From Trinickia mobilis (GTDB lineage Bacteria > Pseudomonadota > Gammaproteobacteria > Burkholderiales > Burkholderiaceae), in NCBI RefSeq assembly GCF_017315705.1, contig NZ_JAFLRF010000017.1, positions 62,001 through 126,000 on the forward strand: a stretch of DNA of 64,000 nucleotides, given 5' to 3'. A model generated the notes under the pieces. The model worked only from the letters and a program-made list of their open reading frames with translations. It ran no database searches and was not told the origin of the DNA. Both the position numbers and the translations under genes were made by a program. Positions 1-9,390 of the stretch are shown here, piece by piece; within the stretch, counting starts at the first letter, position 1, and every line of letters begins with the position of its first letter.

Positions 1-725
1 AGATTGAGGCCCGAGCGCAGCGATGCGTACCATTCGGCGCCGTTGCCGCGACTGCTCGAGACGTAGTTTTTCGAGGCGCTCAGGCGATAGTCGAACAACG
101 CGGAATCGATGCCGCTGTTCCAGTGCGCCGGATCGATCGCGCCTTGCGCCGAGCGTTTCATCATCGCTTGCGGGATCGTGATGGCGACAGTCTGCGTCGC
201 TGCGTCGACCCGCACCGAGAGATTCGGGCCGACGGCGTGCAGATCGATGCAGGCGGCGGCATCCTGGCCGGCGAGTTGCGGGAATGCCGACAGATTGGCG
301 CCGAGTTCGTCGAGCAGCGCAGGCGTCAGACAGGGCAGGACATCGCCGCTCGCGGCGTCGGACTGGAAATTCAGCGTGTACTGGCTCGCCGTGCCGTCGT
401 TCATGGTCACGCCGACGAGGTGTTCGCCCGGCGTCAGCACGTTGCCGTGCGCGAATGCGGCCAGATCGGCGGCGCTCGTTTCGCCGTCGCCGCCGAACGA
501 CAGAAAGCGTGTGTTGAAGCGCGTGGCCGCGCCCTCAGCGGGCGCGGCGGCCTGCGGTTCGGCGGGCGTTTCGGGGGACATGCCGGCCATCTGCTCGACG
601 TCCTGCGGCATGGCGTCCGGCAGCGCCATGGGCGGTTCCTGCGCGAACGCCGAGTGAGCGAATGCACAGAGCAGCCATGCCAGCAGTAAGCGCGCCGCGA
701 GCGGCAGAACGTTGAAGGTCTTCAT
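1..725 (-). CDS. Fimbrial outer-membrane usher, N-terminal part (cut by window edge)
   Basis: The reading frame runs from an ATG at 725 to position 1 with no stop, so only about 241 N-terminal residues are visible. Residues 1-28 form a signal peptide ending AHSAFA. After a Pro/Ala/Glu-rich linker comes the usher N-terminal domain, with the family pattern RFNTRFLSF, then a DLAAF segment and PGEHLVGVTMND. Ushers of the PapC/FimD family are outer-membrane barrels that receive chaperone-subunit complexes and export the pilus. The gene lies downstream of a chaperone and a subunit gene on the same strand, as expected for a chaperone-usher operon. The 160-base gap to the chaperone contains a hairpin. 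The assignment is strong; the substrate adhesin, if any, lies outside the window. Confidence 0.85.
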   Translation of the reverse strand, partial: MKTFNVLPLAARLLLAWLLCAFAHSAFAQEPPMALPDAMPQDVEQMAGMSPETPAEPQAAAPAEGAATRFNTRFLSFGGDGETSAADLAAFAHGNVLTPGEHLVGVTMNDGTASQYTLNFQSDAASGDVLPCLTPALLDELGANLSAFPQLAGQDAAACIDLHAVGPNLSVRVDAATQTVAITIPQAMMKRSAQGAIDPAHWNSGIDSALFDYRLSASKNYVSSSRGNGAEWYASLRSGLN

Positions 726-742
726 GATGGTCAATGCCGCGC

Positions 743-774
743 CCCGCGCCGCCCGCGAAAAGCGGCGGCGCGGG
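743..774 (-). other. GC-rich hairpin between chaperone and usher genes
   Basis: An 11-bp perfect inverted repeat (743-753 pairs with 764-774) with a 10-base loop sits just upstream of the usher start. There is no T tract, so it may be a processing or attenuation hairpin that lowers usher expression relative to subunit and chaperone. That role is inferred. Confidence 0.35.
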
Positions 775-885
775 ACGCGATGCGACAGGCGCGTCCCGGC
801 TCTTCGGAGACGCACCAGAAATGAAATCCGGGTGGGCGCGGAGCGCCCGCGTGTCAGGGCCTGTTATTGGCGTGAACGGGCCCTT

Positions 886-1647
886 CTAGAAGCGCGCCTG
901 CGCCTCGGGGGCTTCGATCGTCGCGCCGAAGTCGTTGATCGTCTTGAAGCGCACCGGCACCGCGCCGGCATGGCCGGCCGGGGCATGCTTGAGCGGGAGC
1001 GACGCCTCGGCGAACGGCGCGACCGCTTCGATGTCGACGGCTTCCTTTGCGTCCCCCGCCTCGATGCTTGCGAAGGTCACGTAGTAGGGCGTCGGGTTCG
1101 TGACCGTCAGCGCCTTGCCGCCCTTGCCGCCGCCGTCCGTCACGCTCCACTGCAACTGCTTCGGCGCGTCGGCGGCCTTGCCCGGCAGATTGCCCGGACG
1201 ATAAAAGAGCTTGATGCGCGTATGCACCGCGATTTGCAGTACGTTCTTGCCGGCCGGCACTTCGGGGATCTCCCTGAAATTCAGGCGGAACATCGACTCG
1301 CGATCGGACGGCAGCGCATTGCGCGCCTGCATCACGCGCAGCAGATTTTCCTTGCCGGGATCGAGCCGCGAGAGCGGCGGGGTGAGCAGGAACGGCGCCT
1401 TGGTTTTACCCTTGGCGGGTCCCGCGTCGCTGCCGCTGCCGTCGCCGCCGTCGACCCAGGCCTGCACGACGAACGGCACCTGATCGACGTTCTTCACCGG
1501 CACGGACACCTCGCGCCGGCCCTCGTCGAAAATGACGCGCGTGGCGCCCACCACGACGCCCGCGCAGGCTTGCTGGGCGACCCCGATCGCCGCGCAGCAG
1601 AGCAGGGCGTTGAACGTGGTTTTCAGTCGGGCGTCGATGCGCGTCAT
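886..1647 (-). CDS. Periplasmic pilus-assembly chaperone (PapD-like)
   Basis: This 253-residue protein has a signal peptide ending QQACA at about residue 29 and then two immunoglobulin-like domains. The first domain begins GVVVGATRVIFDEGRREVSV, and the segment FRLNFREIPEVP is the typical chaperone signature before the IKLFYRP strand. The second domain starts around LQWSVTD and contains LTVTNPTPYYVTF, also typical. Such chaperones donate a strand to pilin subunits in the periplasm and deliver them to the usher. The start is supported by AAGGA six bases upstream. It lies between the subunit (70 bases upstream) and the usher. Length fits the family. Confidence 0.9.
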   Translation of the reverse strand: MTRIDARLKTTFNALLCCAAIGVAQQACAGVVVGATRVIFDEGRREVSVPVKNVDQVPFVVQAWVDGGDGSGSDAGPAKGKTKAPFLLTPPLSRLDPGKENLLRVMQARNALPSDRESMFRLNFREIPEVPAGKNVLQIAVHTRIKLFYRPGNLPGKAADAPKQLQWSVTDGGGKGGKALTVTNPTPYYVTFASIEAGDAKEAVDIEAVAPFAEASLPLKHAPAGHAGAVPVRFKTINDFGATIEAPEAQARF

Positions 1648-1716
1648 GTCGGGTCCTTGCGATGATCGGAGCGTGAGCGAAGCGAGGGCCTTGCGTCCGG
1701 CCGGATGCGTGCGGTC

Positions 1717-2238
1717 TTAGCGATAGGTCAGCTGGAACTCGGCCTGAGCGTTGGCCTCGCCGGGCTCCACGTTCGGGGAAGTGGAGACGTAGCGCGCCTT
1801 GAACTCGAGGCTCGCTTTGCCCTCGCCGATCGCGTATTCCTTCGATTCGGAATTGATCGGCACATCCGTATTGGCGTCGTCGACGATCCGGATGCCGAGA
1901 CCCTTTGCATCGTCTCCCGCGTCCTGGCCGATCTTCAGCAGATCGGGTTGGTTCGCGTCGGCTGTGCCGTTCATCTTGACCTTGACACCTGCGAGGCCGG
2001 AGTCGCAGGACTGCAACTCGATCTTGAAGGGGATATCACGTCCTTCCGCGCCGCTCACATTGAAATCGTCGGCGGAGACCGTGCCCATCGAGACGTTGAT
2101 ATTTTTGTTCGGCACCGAGCAGGTCGTCTTCAGTACCTTGCCGGTGAAGTTGATCGTGCCGTCTGCAGCGTGCGCCGCGGTGCCAAGCGACGAAAGGACG
2201 GCCAGCAGCGCCATCGAAATCTTGAAAGAAGGTTTCAT
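1717..2238 (-). CDS. Fimbrial major subunit (type 1-like pilin)
   Basis: I start this 173-residue protein at ATG 2238 because it gives a proper signal peptide (MKPSFKIS to AAHAA); an upstream in-frame ATG would add 23 non-hydrophobic residues. The mature part begins DGTINFTGKVLKTTCSV, the usual beta strand plus first cysteine of FimA-type pilins. The second cysteine lies in IELQSCDSG, and the C-terminus AQAEFQLTYR is the conserved donor-strand-accepting end. It is the first gene of the chaperone-usher operon and presumably forms the pilus shaft. Confidence 0.88.
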   Translation of the reverse strand: MKPSFKISMALLAVLSSLGTAAHAADGTINFTGKVLKTTCSVPNKNINVSMGTVSADDFNVSGAEGRDIPFKIELQSCDSGLAGVKVKMNGTADANQPDLLKIGQDAGDDAKGLGIRIVDDANTDVPINSESKEYAIGEGKASLEFKARYVSTSPNVEPGEANAQAEFQLTYR

Positions 2239-2612
2239 GCTTGACTCGTATTCGATGCAAAAAGAACTCTGGTTGGGGGAAAAGGCAAGACCCTTGTCGT
2301 CTTGCACGGACCGGATTCTGAATGTCGAATCGAATCGATAGAAGCTATCTCAAGCGAATCTGAAAAAGCCGAATAGGAAAATAACTTCGGGAGAAAGCGA
2401 AGTTTTTGAAAGCGGCGCCAGGCCGGAAAATCTTCAAACAATGTCGAATCAAAAATTGAGGATTGTCTTACCCCTGAGAATAAGATTGTTCTTATATTGA
2501 TAATCCCAAGCCAATCTTAAAATTGCATCCTTTCTTCCGCCGCCGGCGGCGAGCCTTACAGGGCCATGAGGCGGCGGGTCCGATCGATTACAGCTCGACC
2601 CAAGGACACCGG
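2239..2612. promoter_or_regulatory. AT-rich divergent control region
   Basis: This 374-base stretch separates the pilus operon (leftward) from the histidine kinase gene (rightward). It is strongly AT-rich between about 2330 and 2520 against the GC-rich surroundings, with repeated TTCTTATATTGATAAT-like runs. It must contain both promoters. AAGGA at 2603-2607 is the likely ribosome site for the kinase start at 2613. No specific operator was recognised. Confidence 0.5.
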
Positions 2613-4880
2613 ATGCCCGCTTCCCGCGAATCTTTCAAAAAGCTGTCGAAGGCCAACCTGCGCACGGGACTGTTCGCGCTGTCGATGCTGGCGATGGCGG
2701 CCTTGGGAAGCCATCCGATCCTGAAAACGATGTTCGGCTCGTTCGACAAGGTCACGTTCGACCTGGTCTCGCAACGCTTCGCGCATCCGAGCTCCCGCAC
2801 GGTGGCCATCGTCGAGATCGACGAAAAGACCATGCGCGAGCTCGGCCCGGTGAACCTGCCCCGCTACGGCGCCGCGCTGATGGACGAACTGGGCCAGGCC
2901 GCCAGCGTCACGCTCGACGTGATGGTGCCGCTCTACATGGCGGCGGCCGATTCAAAAGGGCGGGCGCAACGCAAGCACCTGGTGCTGCCGCTGCCGGCCG
3001 TCGGCGCGGACGCGTTGCGCGGCGCGGCGCTGCCGCACTGGCTCAAAAATACCGCGTCGGTCGGCCATCGCGACGTGACGGTCGGGCATTTCGGAGCGGT
3101 CAGCGGCATCGTGCCGTTCCGGCAGGTCGGCGCGCAGGTCTATCCGCACGTGGCGCTCGAGGCGATCCGGCTCGGCAGCGCGCGGCTCGCCCGCGCGCTC
3201 AGCGACTACATGCAGCCGCGCGCGCTGTCGGTCGGCCGCGAGACGACGCCGTCGATCCTGCTGATGATGCCCCGTTTATCCGACATCGCGCACTATTCGT
3301 TCGCCGACGTGGTGAAGGGCCGGGTGCCGGCCAGCGCGTTCGCGCAGAAGCTGGTGTTCGTGGGCGCGTCCGGCGCCAGCGCCGAAAGCTCGTGGCAGAT
3401 CTCGTCGCTCAACATGGACGCCGTCACGCCGTCGCAGCTGGACGGCCTGATGACCGAGGCCATCGTCGACGGCAACGTGATCCGCGAGGTGCCGGGGAAG
3501 ACGGCGATGCAGGTGTACATGGCGATCGCGCTCGGGATGATCCTGATCTGCGCGCTGACGCCCGGCGCTCGCATGCACGCGTTCGCGTTCGGCTGGCTCG
3601 CCGCGGCGTTTGCCGGCTCCACGGCGTTGCTGGGCGGGTTCCACATCTGGCTGCCGCTCGGCGTGCTGCCGTTCGTGTGCCTGCTGATTTATGCGTTCTA
3701 CGCCTGGCAGCGGATCGTCGCCACGCAGCGCGTGCTGCGTAGCGAGATCCACGGCTTCACCGAACTGTCGTCGCGGGTCGGCGCGCCCGGCGCGCTGGAC
3801 CTGCCGGGCGACGAAGCCGCGCTGGCCGCGCCGCCGCTCGAGCAGATCGGCTCGGCGATGCGCCAGATCCGGGCATGGCAGGAAGCGTACGTGAGCGTGA
3901 TCAACCAGCTTCCGCACCCTATTTTCGTGACCAAGGGCGGGCAGCTCGCGATCTGGAACGACCGGGCCGCCGCGCTGCTCGATACGGCGCCCGACGGCAG
4001 TGCGCCGGTCGCGCCCGCCTGGCTCGGCGACGCGCTCGCCGGGCCGCTGCCGGCGGGCGGCGCGGACCGGGAGATCGAACTGGACGGCAGGATTTACACG
4101 CTGCTGTCGGTGCAGCTCGCGTCGTTTGCCCAGGTCAGCGCGGACGATGCCGACACGCAGCTGATCTGCCTGGTGGACATTTCCGACGTGAAGGAATCCG
4201 TGCTGCAGGACCGGCAGACGCTGCGCCACATGGCGCATGACCTGCGCAATCCGCTCACCACCGTGCTCGCCCTGATCGAGCAGAAGCGCGCCGGGCCGGC
4301 CGCGTTCGACGAACCGTTCATCGGTACGGTGCGCCGGCTGGTCGACTATTCGCTGCGCATTACGCAAGACTTCGTCCAGCTCGCCCACGCCGAGCATCTC
4401 GATGCGGACGCATTCGAGCCGGTTTCGGTCGACGAACTGGCGGACGAAGCGCTCGACCAGATCTGGGCGAGCGCCGACATGAAAGCGATCCGGATCGCCG
4501 GCCCGGGCGAGCAGAGCGGCGCGATCGTGCTCGGCAACCGGGACATGCTGCTGCGTTCGCTGGTGAACCTGCTCGACAACGCCGTCAAGTACTCGCCGCC
4601 GGGCTCCGCCGTGGCGCTGCGGATCAACGCGGCCTCCCGCCAGGACGGGAGGGTGGCGTTGCATGTCGTCGACGAGGGGATCGGCATCGGGCCGGATGCG
4701 CTGCCGCGACTCTTCGAGCCTTTTTTCCAGGTGAAGGAAGCGTGCGACGCCGGCTCGGGGGTGGGCCTGGGTTTGCCGTTCGTCAAGGCCGTCGTCGAGC
4801 GGCATCGCGGGGCGGTGGGCGTGGCGAGCGAACTCGGGAAGGGCAGCGACATTTGGATCGATTTGCCGGCCGCCGCTTGA
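2613..4880 (+). CDS. CHASE2-domain sensor histidine kinase
   Basis: I use ATG 2613 (755 residues), which has AAGGA six bases upstream; an in-frame ATG at 2523 would add an Arg-rich 30-residue tail without a clear ribosome site. Order of parts: one N-terminal membrane segment (LFALSMLAMAALG), a periplasmic CHASE2 sensor domain containing FDLVSQRFAHP and VAIVEIDEKT, three membrane segments at about residues 299-366, a PAS-like region, then HisKA with MAHDLRNPL (phospho-acceptor His542). The ATPase domain has an N box (LLDNAVKYSPP), G1 (DEGIGIGPDALPRLFEPFF) and G2 (GSGVGLGLPFVKAV). No response regulator is adjacent. The orphan OmpR-type regulator at 17496 closes the same block and is the best partner candidate. 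Confidence 0.9.
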   Translation: MPASRESFKKLSKANLRTGLFALSMLAMAALGSHPILKTMFGSFDKVTFDLVSQRFAHPSSRTVAIVEIDEKTMRELGPVNLPRYGAALMDELGQAASVTLDVMVPLYMAAADSKGRAQRKHLVLPLPAVGADALRGAALPHWLKNTASVGHRDVTVGHFGAVSGIVPFRQVGAQVYPHVALEAIRLGSARLARALSDYMQPRALSVGRETTPSILLMMPRLSDIAHYSFADVVKGRVPASAFAQKLVFVGASGASAESSWQISSLNMDAVTPSQLDGLMTEAIVDGNVIREVPGKTAMQVYMAIALGMILICALTPGARMHAFAFGWLAAAFAGSTALLGGFHIWLPLGVLPFVCLLIYAFYAWQRIVATQRVLRSEIHGFTELSSRVGAPGALDLPGDEAALAAPPLEQIGSAMRQIRAWQEAYVSVINQLPHPIFVTKGGQLAIWNDRAAALLDTAPDGSAPVAPAWLGDALAGPLPAGGADREIELDGRIYTLLSVQLASFAQVSADDADTQLICLVDISDVKESVLQDRQTLRHMAHDLRNPLTTVLALIEQKRAGPAAFDEPFIGTVRRLVDYSLRITQDFVQLAHAEHLDADAFEPVSVDELADEALDQIWASADMKAIRIAGPGEQSGAIVLGNRDMLLRSLVNLLDNAVKYSPPGSAVALRINAASRQDGRVALHVVDEGIGIGPDALPRLFEPFFQVKEACDAGSGVGLGLPFVKAVVERHRGAVGVASELGKGSDIWIDLPAAA

Positions 4881-5185
4881 CGCGCCGGAGTCCGGCATCT
4901 CGCGTTGTGTCGGCATGGTTCGTACTGCAAGGCCGCTCCGGACGAAGCGCCTTCGTTTCAAGGCTCGACCGGATTTCTTTAGAAATTCTTCAATATCTCC
5001 ACAGATGCTTTTGAGAATGATCGACTCGCCCGCCGGGAGCTGAAAGAATTCTCATGAGTTGATTGCCGGATCGATTTTCTTTTTTACCAAATAAATGACG
5101 GCGATTAAAAGTGGTGCGGCGGCGATTTGCCGCTCGCGATTTTCTCTGTGATTAATTGATTCACGTGATAAAGGAATTAATTTAA
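4881..5185. promoter_or_regulatory. Leader region before the first LPMO gene
   Basis: There is no gene in these 305 bases. The second half is AT-rich. AAGGAATTAATTTAA (5171-5185) gives a good ribosome site for the start at 5186. This region probably carries the LPMO promoter; no operator was recognised. Confidence 0.4.
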
Positions 5186-6976
5186 ATGGCTTTTCATCGA
5201 CACACTTCCGCACAGCGCAAACTGGCCCGCGCTGTTTTGCCGGGACTCGCATTGACGCAGCTTGCGGCCGTCGCGATCATGCTCCTGCCGACCAGCGCAT
5301 CGGCGCACGGCTCGATGACGAGCCCGGCCAGCCGCCAGTACATGTGCACGACGGCCGGCGGCGACAATCCGGAAGGCCCGATCTCGGCGGGCTGCAAGGC
5401 GATCAAGGCCGCGGGCCAGACCGGCATCGTCTACGACTGGATGTCCAACGCCCAGGGCAGCGCGGGCGGCAATCACGAGGCCGTCGTGCCGGGCGGCCAA
5501 CTGTGCGCGGGCGGCAAGTCGAACTGGAGTTCGCTCGATACGCTCGCGGACTGGAAGCGCACGGTCATCACGCCGGACGCGTCGGGCGAGGTCACGCTGA
5601 AGTACAAGCAGACGGCCCCGCACCAGACGAAATACTTCAAGAACTACATCACGAAGGACAGCTACGATTTCACGCGACCGCTGCGCTGGGACGATCTCCA
5701 GCCGGTCGGCGAGGTGGGCTCGCAGCCGGCCGAAAGCGAAACGACCATGAAGGTCAAGATCCCGAGCGGCATGAGCGGCAAGCGGGTCATCTACAACGTG
5801 TGGCAGCGCAGCGACAGCGCGGAAGCGTTCTATTCGTGTTCGGACGTGGAGATCGCGGGCACGCCGTCAGAGTGGCGCGACATCGGCGACATTCGCGGCG
5901 GTGACGTGAAGGCCGGCTCGACGGTGGCCCTGCGCGTGTTCGACAAGACGCGCGGTAGCGACCTCGAAAAGCATGAAGTGAAGGTTGGCGCGGGCCAGAC
6001 CGCAGCGGCGGAGTGGATCTACCTGCTCGCGGAAAAGGTCAACGGCGCATCGGAGCGCGTGAAGATCGGCAAGCTCGGCTCGGACGGCCAGATCAATCCG
6101 GTCAAGAGCGCGACCGAGAACGACATCTTCGGCAACGGCAAGGACTACAACTTCGCGATCGACCACAAGGACGACTCCGACAACGGCGGCGGCACGCCGC
6201 CTGTGAACAAGCCGCCCGTGGCGAACGCGGGCGCTGACGTGACGATCGACAGCGCGCAGACCCTAACGCTGAACGGCAGCGCGTCGAGCGATCCGGAAGG
6301 CGGCGCGCTCAAGTACAGCTGGAAGCAGGTCGGCGGCCCGGTGCTGACGATCGCGAACCCGACCCAGCCCAAAGCGAGCGTGGCGGTGCCGAAGGCGCAG
6401 ACGGAAACCAGCTATCGCTTCCAGCTGACCGTGACCGATCCGGAAGGCGTCTCGGCATCCGACGACATGACGGTCAAGGCGAAGCCGGCAGGCGAGAATC
6501 CGGGCGGCAACCCGATCACGGCAACGCTGACGGTGCCGTCGACGGTCGACGCGGGCAGCACGCTGAACGTGCGGGTCGACGCGAAACACGCGGACGGCAA
6601 GAAGCTGACCTACAAGTGGTCGCGCACGACGGCATTGTTCTCCGGCGATATCGGCAACAAGCCGGCGGGCTCTTACTCGGTGGCGAACATCGACGCCGAT
6701 CAATCCGGCAACATCGGCGTCACGGTCAGCGACGGCACGACCGAGTACAAGGTGCCTTCGCAGAAGGTCCTGGTGAAGGCCAGCGGCTCGTCGGGCGGCG
6801 GCGACTATCCGAAGTACGAAGCCGGCAAGGCGTACCAGGGCGGCGAGATCGTCACCAACAACGGCAAGCTGTACCAGTGCAAGCCGTACCCTGAAGCGGG
6901 CTGGTGCGGCCAAGCTCCGGCGTACTACGAGCCGGGCAAGGGCAGTAACTGGACGGACGCTTGGATCGCGAAGTAA
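5186..6976 (+). CDS. gbpA: GbpA-like AA10 LPMO with PKD-like and CBM5/12 chitin-binding domains (LPMO 1)
   Basis: This is a 596-residue secreted protein. The signal peptide ends SASA after residue 40, so mature residue 1 is His41, as needed for the copper histidine brace of AA10 LPMOs. The second brace residue is His146 in TAPHQTKYFKNYIT. The AA10 domain spans about 41-220, ending YSCSDVEI, followed by a GbpA domain-2-like region and a linker PPVNKPPVANAGADV opening a PKD/K319L-like domain. A second beta domain follows, and a CBM5/12-type module lies at about 545-596 (YEAGKAYQGGEIVTNNGKLY, WCGQAPAYYEPG, NWTDAW). AA10 enzymes oxidatively cleave chitin or cellulose, and Vibrio GbpA is a type II secretion substrate. 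Its place between a histidine kinase and a pseudopilin/secretin cluster suggests it is that machine's cargo. The two other LPMOs in the window have a different C-terminal layout. Confidence 0.92.
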   Translation: MAFHRHTSAQRKLARAVLPGLALTQLAAVAIMLLPTSASAHGSMTSPASRQYMCTTAGGDNPEGPISAGCKAIKAAGQTGIVYDWMSNAQGSAGGNHEAVVPGGQLCAGGKSNWSSLDTLADWKRTVITPDASGEVTLKYKQTAPHQTKYFKNYITKDSYDFTRPLRWDDLQPVGEVGSQPAESETTMKVKIPSGMSGKRVIYNVWQRSDSAEAFYSCSDVEIAGTPSEWRDIGDIRGGDVKAGSTVALRVFDKTRGSDLEKHEVKVGAGQTAAAEWIYLLAEKVNGASERVKIGKLGSDGQINPVKSATENDIFGNGKDYNFAIDHKDDSDNGGGTPPVNKPPVANAGADVTIDSAQTLTLNGSASSDPEGGALKYSWKQVGGPVLTIANPTQPKASVAVPKAQTETSYRFQLTVTDPEGVSASDDMTVKAKPAGENPGGNPITATLTVPSTVDAGSTLNVRVDAKHADGKKLTYKWSRTTALFSGDIGNKPAGSYSVANIDADQSGNIGVTVSDGTTEYKVPSQKVLVKASGSSGGGDYPKYEAGKAYQGGEIVTNNGKLYQCKPYPEAGWCGQAPAYYEPGKGSNWTDAWIAK

Positions 6977-7035
6977 TCCACTAGCTGCAGCGACGACGCA
7001 TCGGCCGCGCCATCGCGCGAGCCGATGCATTCAAG

Positions 7036-7060
7036 AGGCGGAGGCCCCGGGCCTCCGCCT
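7036..7060 (+). terminator. Hairpin after LPMO 1
   Basis: A perfect GC-rich inverted repeat (GGCGGAGGC paired with GCCTCCGCC) lies 60 bases after the LPMO stop. It has no T tract, so termination strength is uncertain. Confidence 0.5.
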
Positions 7061-7180
7061 GTTCAGATGGGCCGATGTTCCGGCCCGCTCGTTTTCCCGA
7101 TCAATGTTCAGCGCGCCGGCGCGATGTCGCCGGGGCCGGAGGCGGTATACGCATCGAGAGATGCGTGACGGACAATCAAC

Positions 7181-7618
7181 ATGAAAAACGCATCGATCAA
7201 ATTCAAACAAGCCGCGATGAAAGGCTTCACCCTGCTCGAACTGCTGGTGGTGCTGCTGATCATCGCCTTGCTCGCCGGCTATGTCGGCCCGAAGCTGTTC
7301 TCGCAGGTCGACAAGGCGCGCGTCAAGACCGCACAAGCGCAGATGAAGTCGCTCGGCGACGCGATGAGCCAGTACCGGCTCGACACCGGCAGCTATCCCG
7401 GCGCAGACCAGGGCCTGGCGTCGCTCGTCAAGGAGCCGCAGGGCGTCGCCGGCTGGCAGGGGCCGTATCTGGCCAAGGACGTTCCGGCCGATCCGTGGGG
7501 CCGCGCCTATCAATACAACGTGCCGGGCCGCGACGCGGAAGCCGAGATCGTGACGCTGGGCCGCGACGGCCGACAAGGAGGCGAGGGCGATGACGCAGAT
7601 ATCGTCTACGGTCTCTGA
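7181..7618 (+). CDS. gspG: Major pseudopilin (GspG-like)
   Basis: This 145-residue protein has a class-III prepilin leader: cleavage is expected after Gly15, followed by FTLLELLVVLLIIALLAG, with Glu20 at mature position +5. The C-terminal part shows the GspG calcium/loop pattern (LDTGSYPGADQGLASLVK, then DPWGRAYQYNVPG). GspG is the main subunit of the type II secretion pseudopilus. The gene opens the secretion block and overlaps the next gene by 29 bases, so translation is coupled. A prepilin peptidase is not encoded in the window and must act in trans. Confidence 0.93.
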   Translation: MKNASIKFKQAAMKGFTLLELLVVLLIIALLAGYVGPKLFSQVDKARVKTAQAQMKSLGDAMSQYRLDTGSYPGADQGLASLVKEPQGVAGWQGPYLAKDVPADPWGRAYQYNVPGRDAEAEIVTLGRDGRQGGEGDDADIVYGL

Positions 7619-8171
7619 GCGAGTCCGCAGTCTGCCGATCGCGCGCGTCGTCCGGTCTTCCATCGTGCAGGGCATCGTGGCGGGCGCTGCGATGCTGGCT
7701 GCCTCCTCTTCCATGGCGGCCGATTGCTGGACCAAGGTCGGCGCCGAATTCAGGATCGATCCGCTGCTGCTGTATTCGATCGCCAAGGTCGAGTCGTCGC
7801 TGAATCCGAAGGCGATGAACCGCAACCGCAACGGCACGTACGACATCGGTCTGATGCAGATCAACAGCACGCACCTGCCGCGCCTCATGCGCGTGGGCAT
7901 CACGCGCGAGCGGCTCGTCAAGGAGCCGTGCACGTCGGTGCGCAGCGGTGCGGAAATCCTCGCCGGCTTCATCGAGCGGCATGGTTATACATGGGAAGCC
8001 GTCGGCGCGTACAACGCCGGCAGCGCGCCCGAACGCGCGTCGCTGCGTAAGGCCTACGCGACCAAGGTGTGGCGCGAATACAAGGAACTGACGCGCGAAC
8101 GCGCCAACGAGCGGGCCAGAAAGGCGGCGGCCGAAGCGCCGCGCGCGTCGGGCGACGTTTCGTTCGACTAA
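7590..8171 (+). CDS. Lytic transglycosylase (SLT family, IpgF/VirB1-like)
   Basis: This 193-residue protein has an N-terminal signal-like segment to about residue 45 (GIVAGAAMLAASSSMAA). The SLT domain follows: CWTKVGAEFRIDPLLLYSIAKVESSLNP contains predicted catalytic Glu68, then GLMQIN and VGAYNAG, all family hallmarks. Such enzymes cut peptidoglycan glycan strands and are commonly dedicated to secretion or pilus machines that must cross the wall. The start has AAGGAGG nine bases upstream inside the 3' end of the pseudopilin gene. Membership of the secretion operon supports local wall remodelling for the pseudopilus or secretin. Confidence 0.88.
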   Translation: MTQISSTVSERVRSLPIARVVRSSIVQGIVAGAAMLAASSSMAADCWTKVGAEFRIDPLLLYSIAKVESSLNPKAMNRNRNGTYDIGLMQINSTHLPRLMRVGITRERLVKEPCTSVRSGAEILAGFIERHGYTWEAVGAYNAGSAPERASLRKAYATKVWREYKELTRERANERARKAAAEAPRASGDVSFD

Positions 8172-8181
8172 AGGAGCCGAT

Positions 8182-9366
8182 GTGGCTACGTTTAAAGTTC
8201 GTCTGTTGGCGCAAGGCAAGATCGAGGTCAGGACCGTCGAGGCCGCCGACGCGGCTGCCGCACGCGCCCAATGCGCGCTGACCGGCGCCGCGGTGCTCGC
8301 GGTTGCCGCCGCGAAGGGCGCTGGACGCAGGGGCCGCAAATCGAAGTTCGCGCTCGGCCTGTTCCTGCAGGAACTGTCGACCCTGCTCGATGCGGGGCTG
8401 GTGCTGATCGAGGCGCTCGAGGCGCTGCGCGACAAGTCCGGTTCCGACCGGACCATGCGCGCGGTGCTCGCGGCGATCCTGGCGACGATGTATGAAGGCC
8501 AGCCGTTCTCGAAGGCGCTCGCGGCGCAACCCGAAGTCTTTCCGCCGCTGCTGGTGGCGACGGTCGAATCGTCGGAAGGCAGCGGGCAGCTGCCGGTGGC
8601 GCTGCAGCGCTATCAGCACTACGAATTGCGGATCGAGCAGATCCGCAAGCGGGTGACGGGTGCGCTCGTCTATCCCGGCGTGGTGATGTCGGCGGGCGCC
8701 ACCATCCTGATGTTCATGCTGTTTTTCGTGATCCCGCGCTTCTCGGCGGTGTTCGAGACGATGCAGACGCTGCCTGCGAGCGCCCAGGCGATGCTGTGGT
8801 GGTCGGGTGTCGTCGAGGAGCACGGGCTGATGCTCGGGGCAGGCGTCGCGGCGGGCGCTGCCGCGTTCTACTTCGTAGTCCGGTCCGGCGCGGTGCGCGC
8901 GGCGCTGCTGCGCAGCCTGTGGAAGGTCCCGAAGCTGAGCGAGGTGTGCCATCTGTTCGTGCTGGCGCGTTTCTACCGCACGGTCGGCCTGCTGATCGCA
9001 GGCGGCACCCCCGTGATCGACGCCTTGTCGTTGTCGACGAAGATCCTGCCGCCCGCGTATGCGGCCAGGCTCGCGCTCGCGCTCGAGAAGCTGAAGGCCG
9101 GCCGCGCCGCGTCGGCGGTGCTCGCGGAGCACGAACTGACGACCGCCGTGGCGGAGCGCCTGCTGCGTGTGGGCGAGCAAAGCGGCGACCTCGGCGGCAT
9201 GTGCGAGCGCATCGCGCATTTTCACGACGGCGCGCTCGATCGTTCGATCGAAATGTTCAGCAAGATCTTCGAACCGGTGCTGATGATGTTCGTCGGCGCG
9301 ATGGTCGGCACGATCGTCGTGCTGCTGTACATGCCGATCTTCGAGCTGGCGGGCAGCATCGGCTGA
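8182..9366 (+). CDS. gspF: Inner-membrane platform protein (GspF/PilC-like)
   Basis: This 394-residue protein starts at a GTG. AAGGAG (8171-8176) overlaps the stop of the transglycosylase gene and is five bases from GTG 8182, whereas the nearby ATG at 8180 is out of frame. Two T2SS_F domains are visible: FLQELSTLLDAGLVLIEAL with EGQPFSKAL, and ARFYRTVGLLIAGG with VGEQSGDL. Three hydrophobic spans lie at about 170-195, 215-235 and 365-390. GspF/PilC proteins form the rotating platform under the pseudopilus and bind the ATPase. A strong terminator follows 25 bases after the stop, so the ATPase gene likely has its own promoter. Confidence 0.92.
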   Translation: MATFKVRLLAQGKIEVRTVEAADAAAARAQCALTGAAVLAVAAAKGAGRRGRKSKFALGLFLQELSTLLDAGLVLIEALEALRDKSGSDRTMRAVLAAILATMYEGQPFSKALAAQPEVFPPLLVATVESSEGSGQLPVALQRYQHYELRIEQIRKRVTGALVYPGVVMSAGATILMFMLFFVIPRFSAVFETMQTLPASAQAMLWWSGVVEEHGLMLGAGVAAGAAAFYFVVRSGAVRAALLRSLWKVPKLSEVCHLFVLARFYRTVGLLIAGGTPVIDALSLSTKILPPAYAARLALALEKLKAGRAASAVLAEHELTTAVAERLLRVGEQSGDLGGMCERIAHFHDGALDRSIEMFSKIFEPVLMMFVGAMVGTIVVLLYMPIFELAGSIG

Positions 9367-9390
9367 ACGCCGCGCAACACGCGCTTAGAA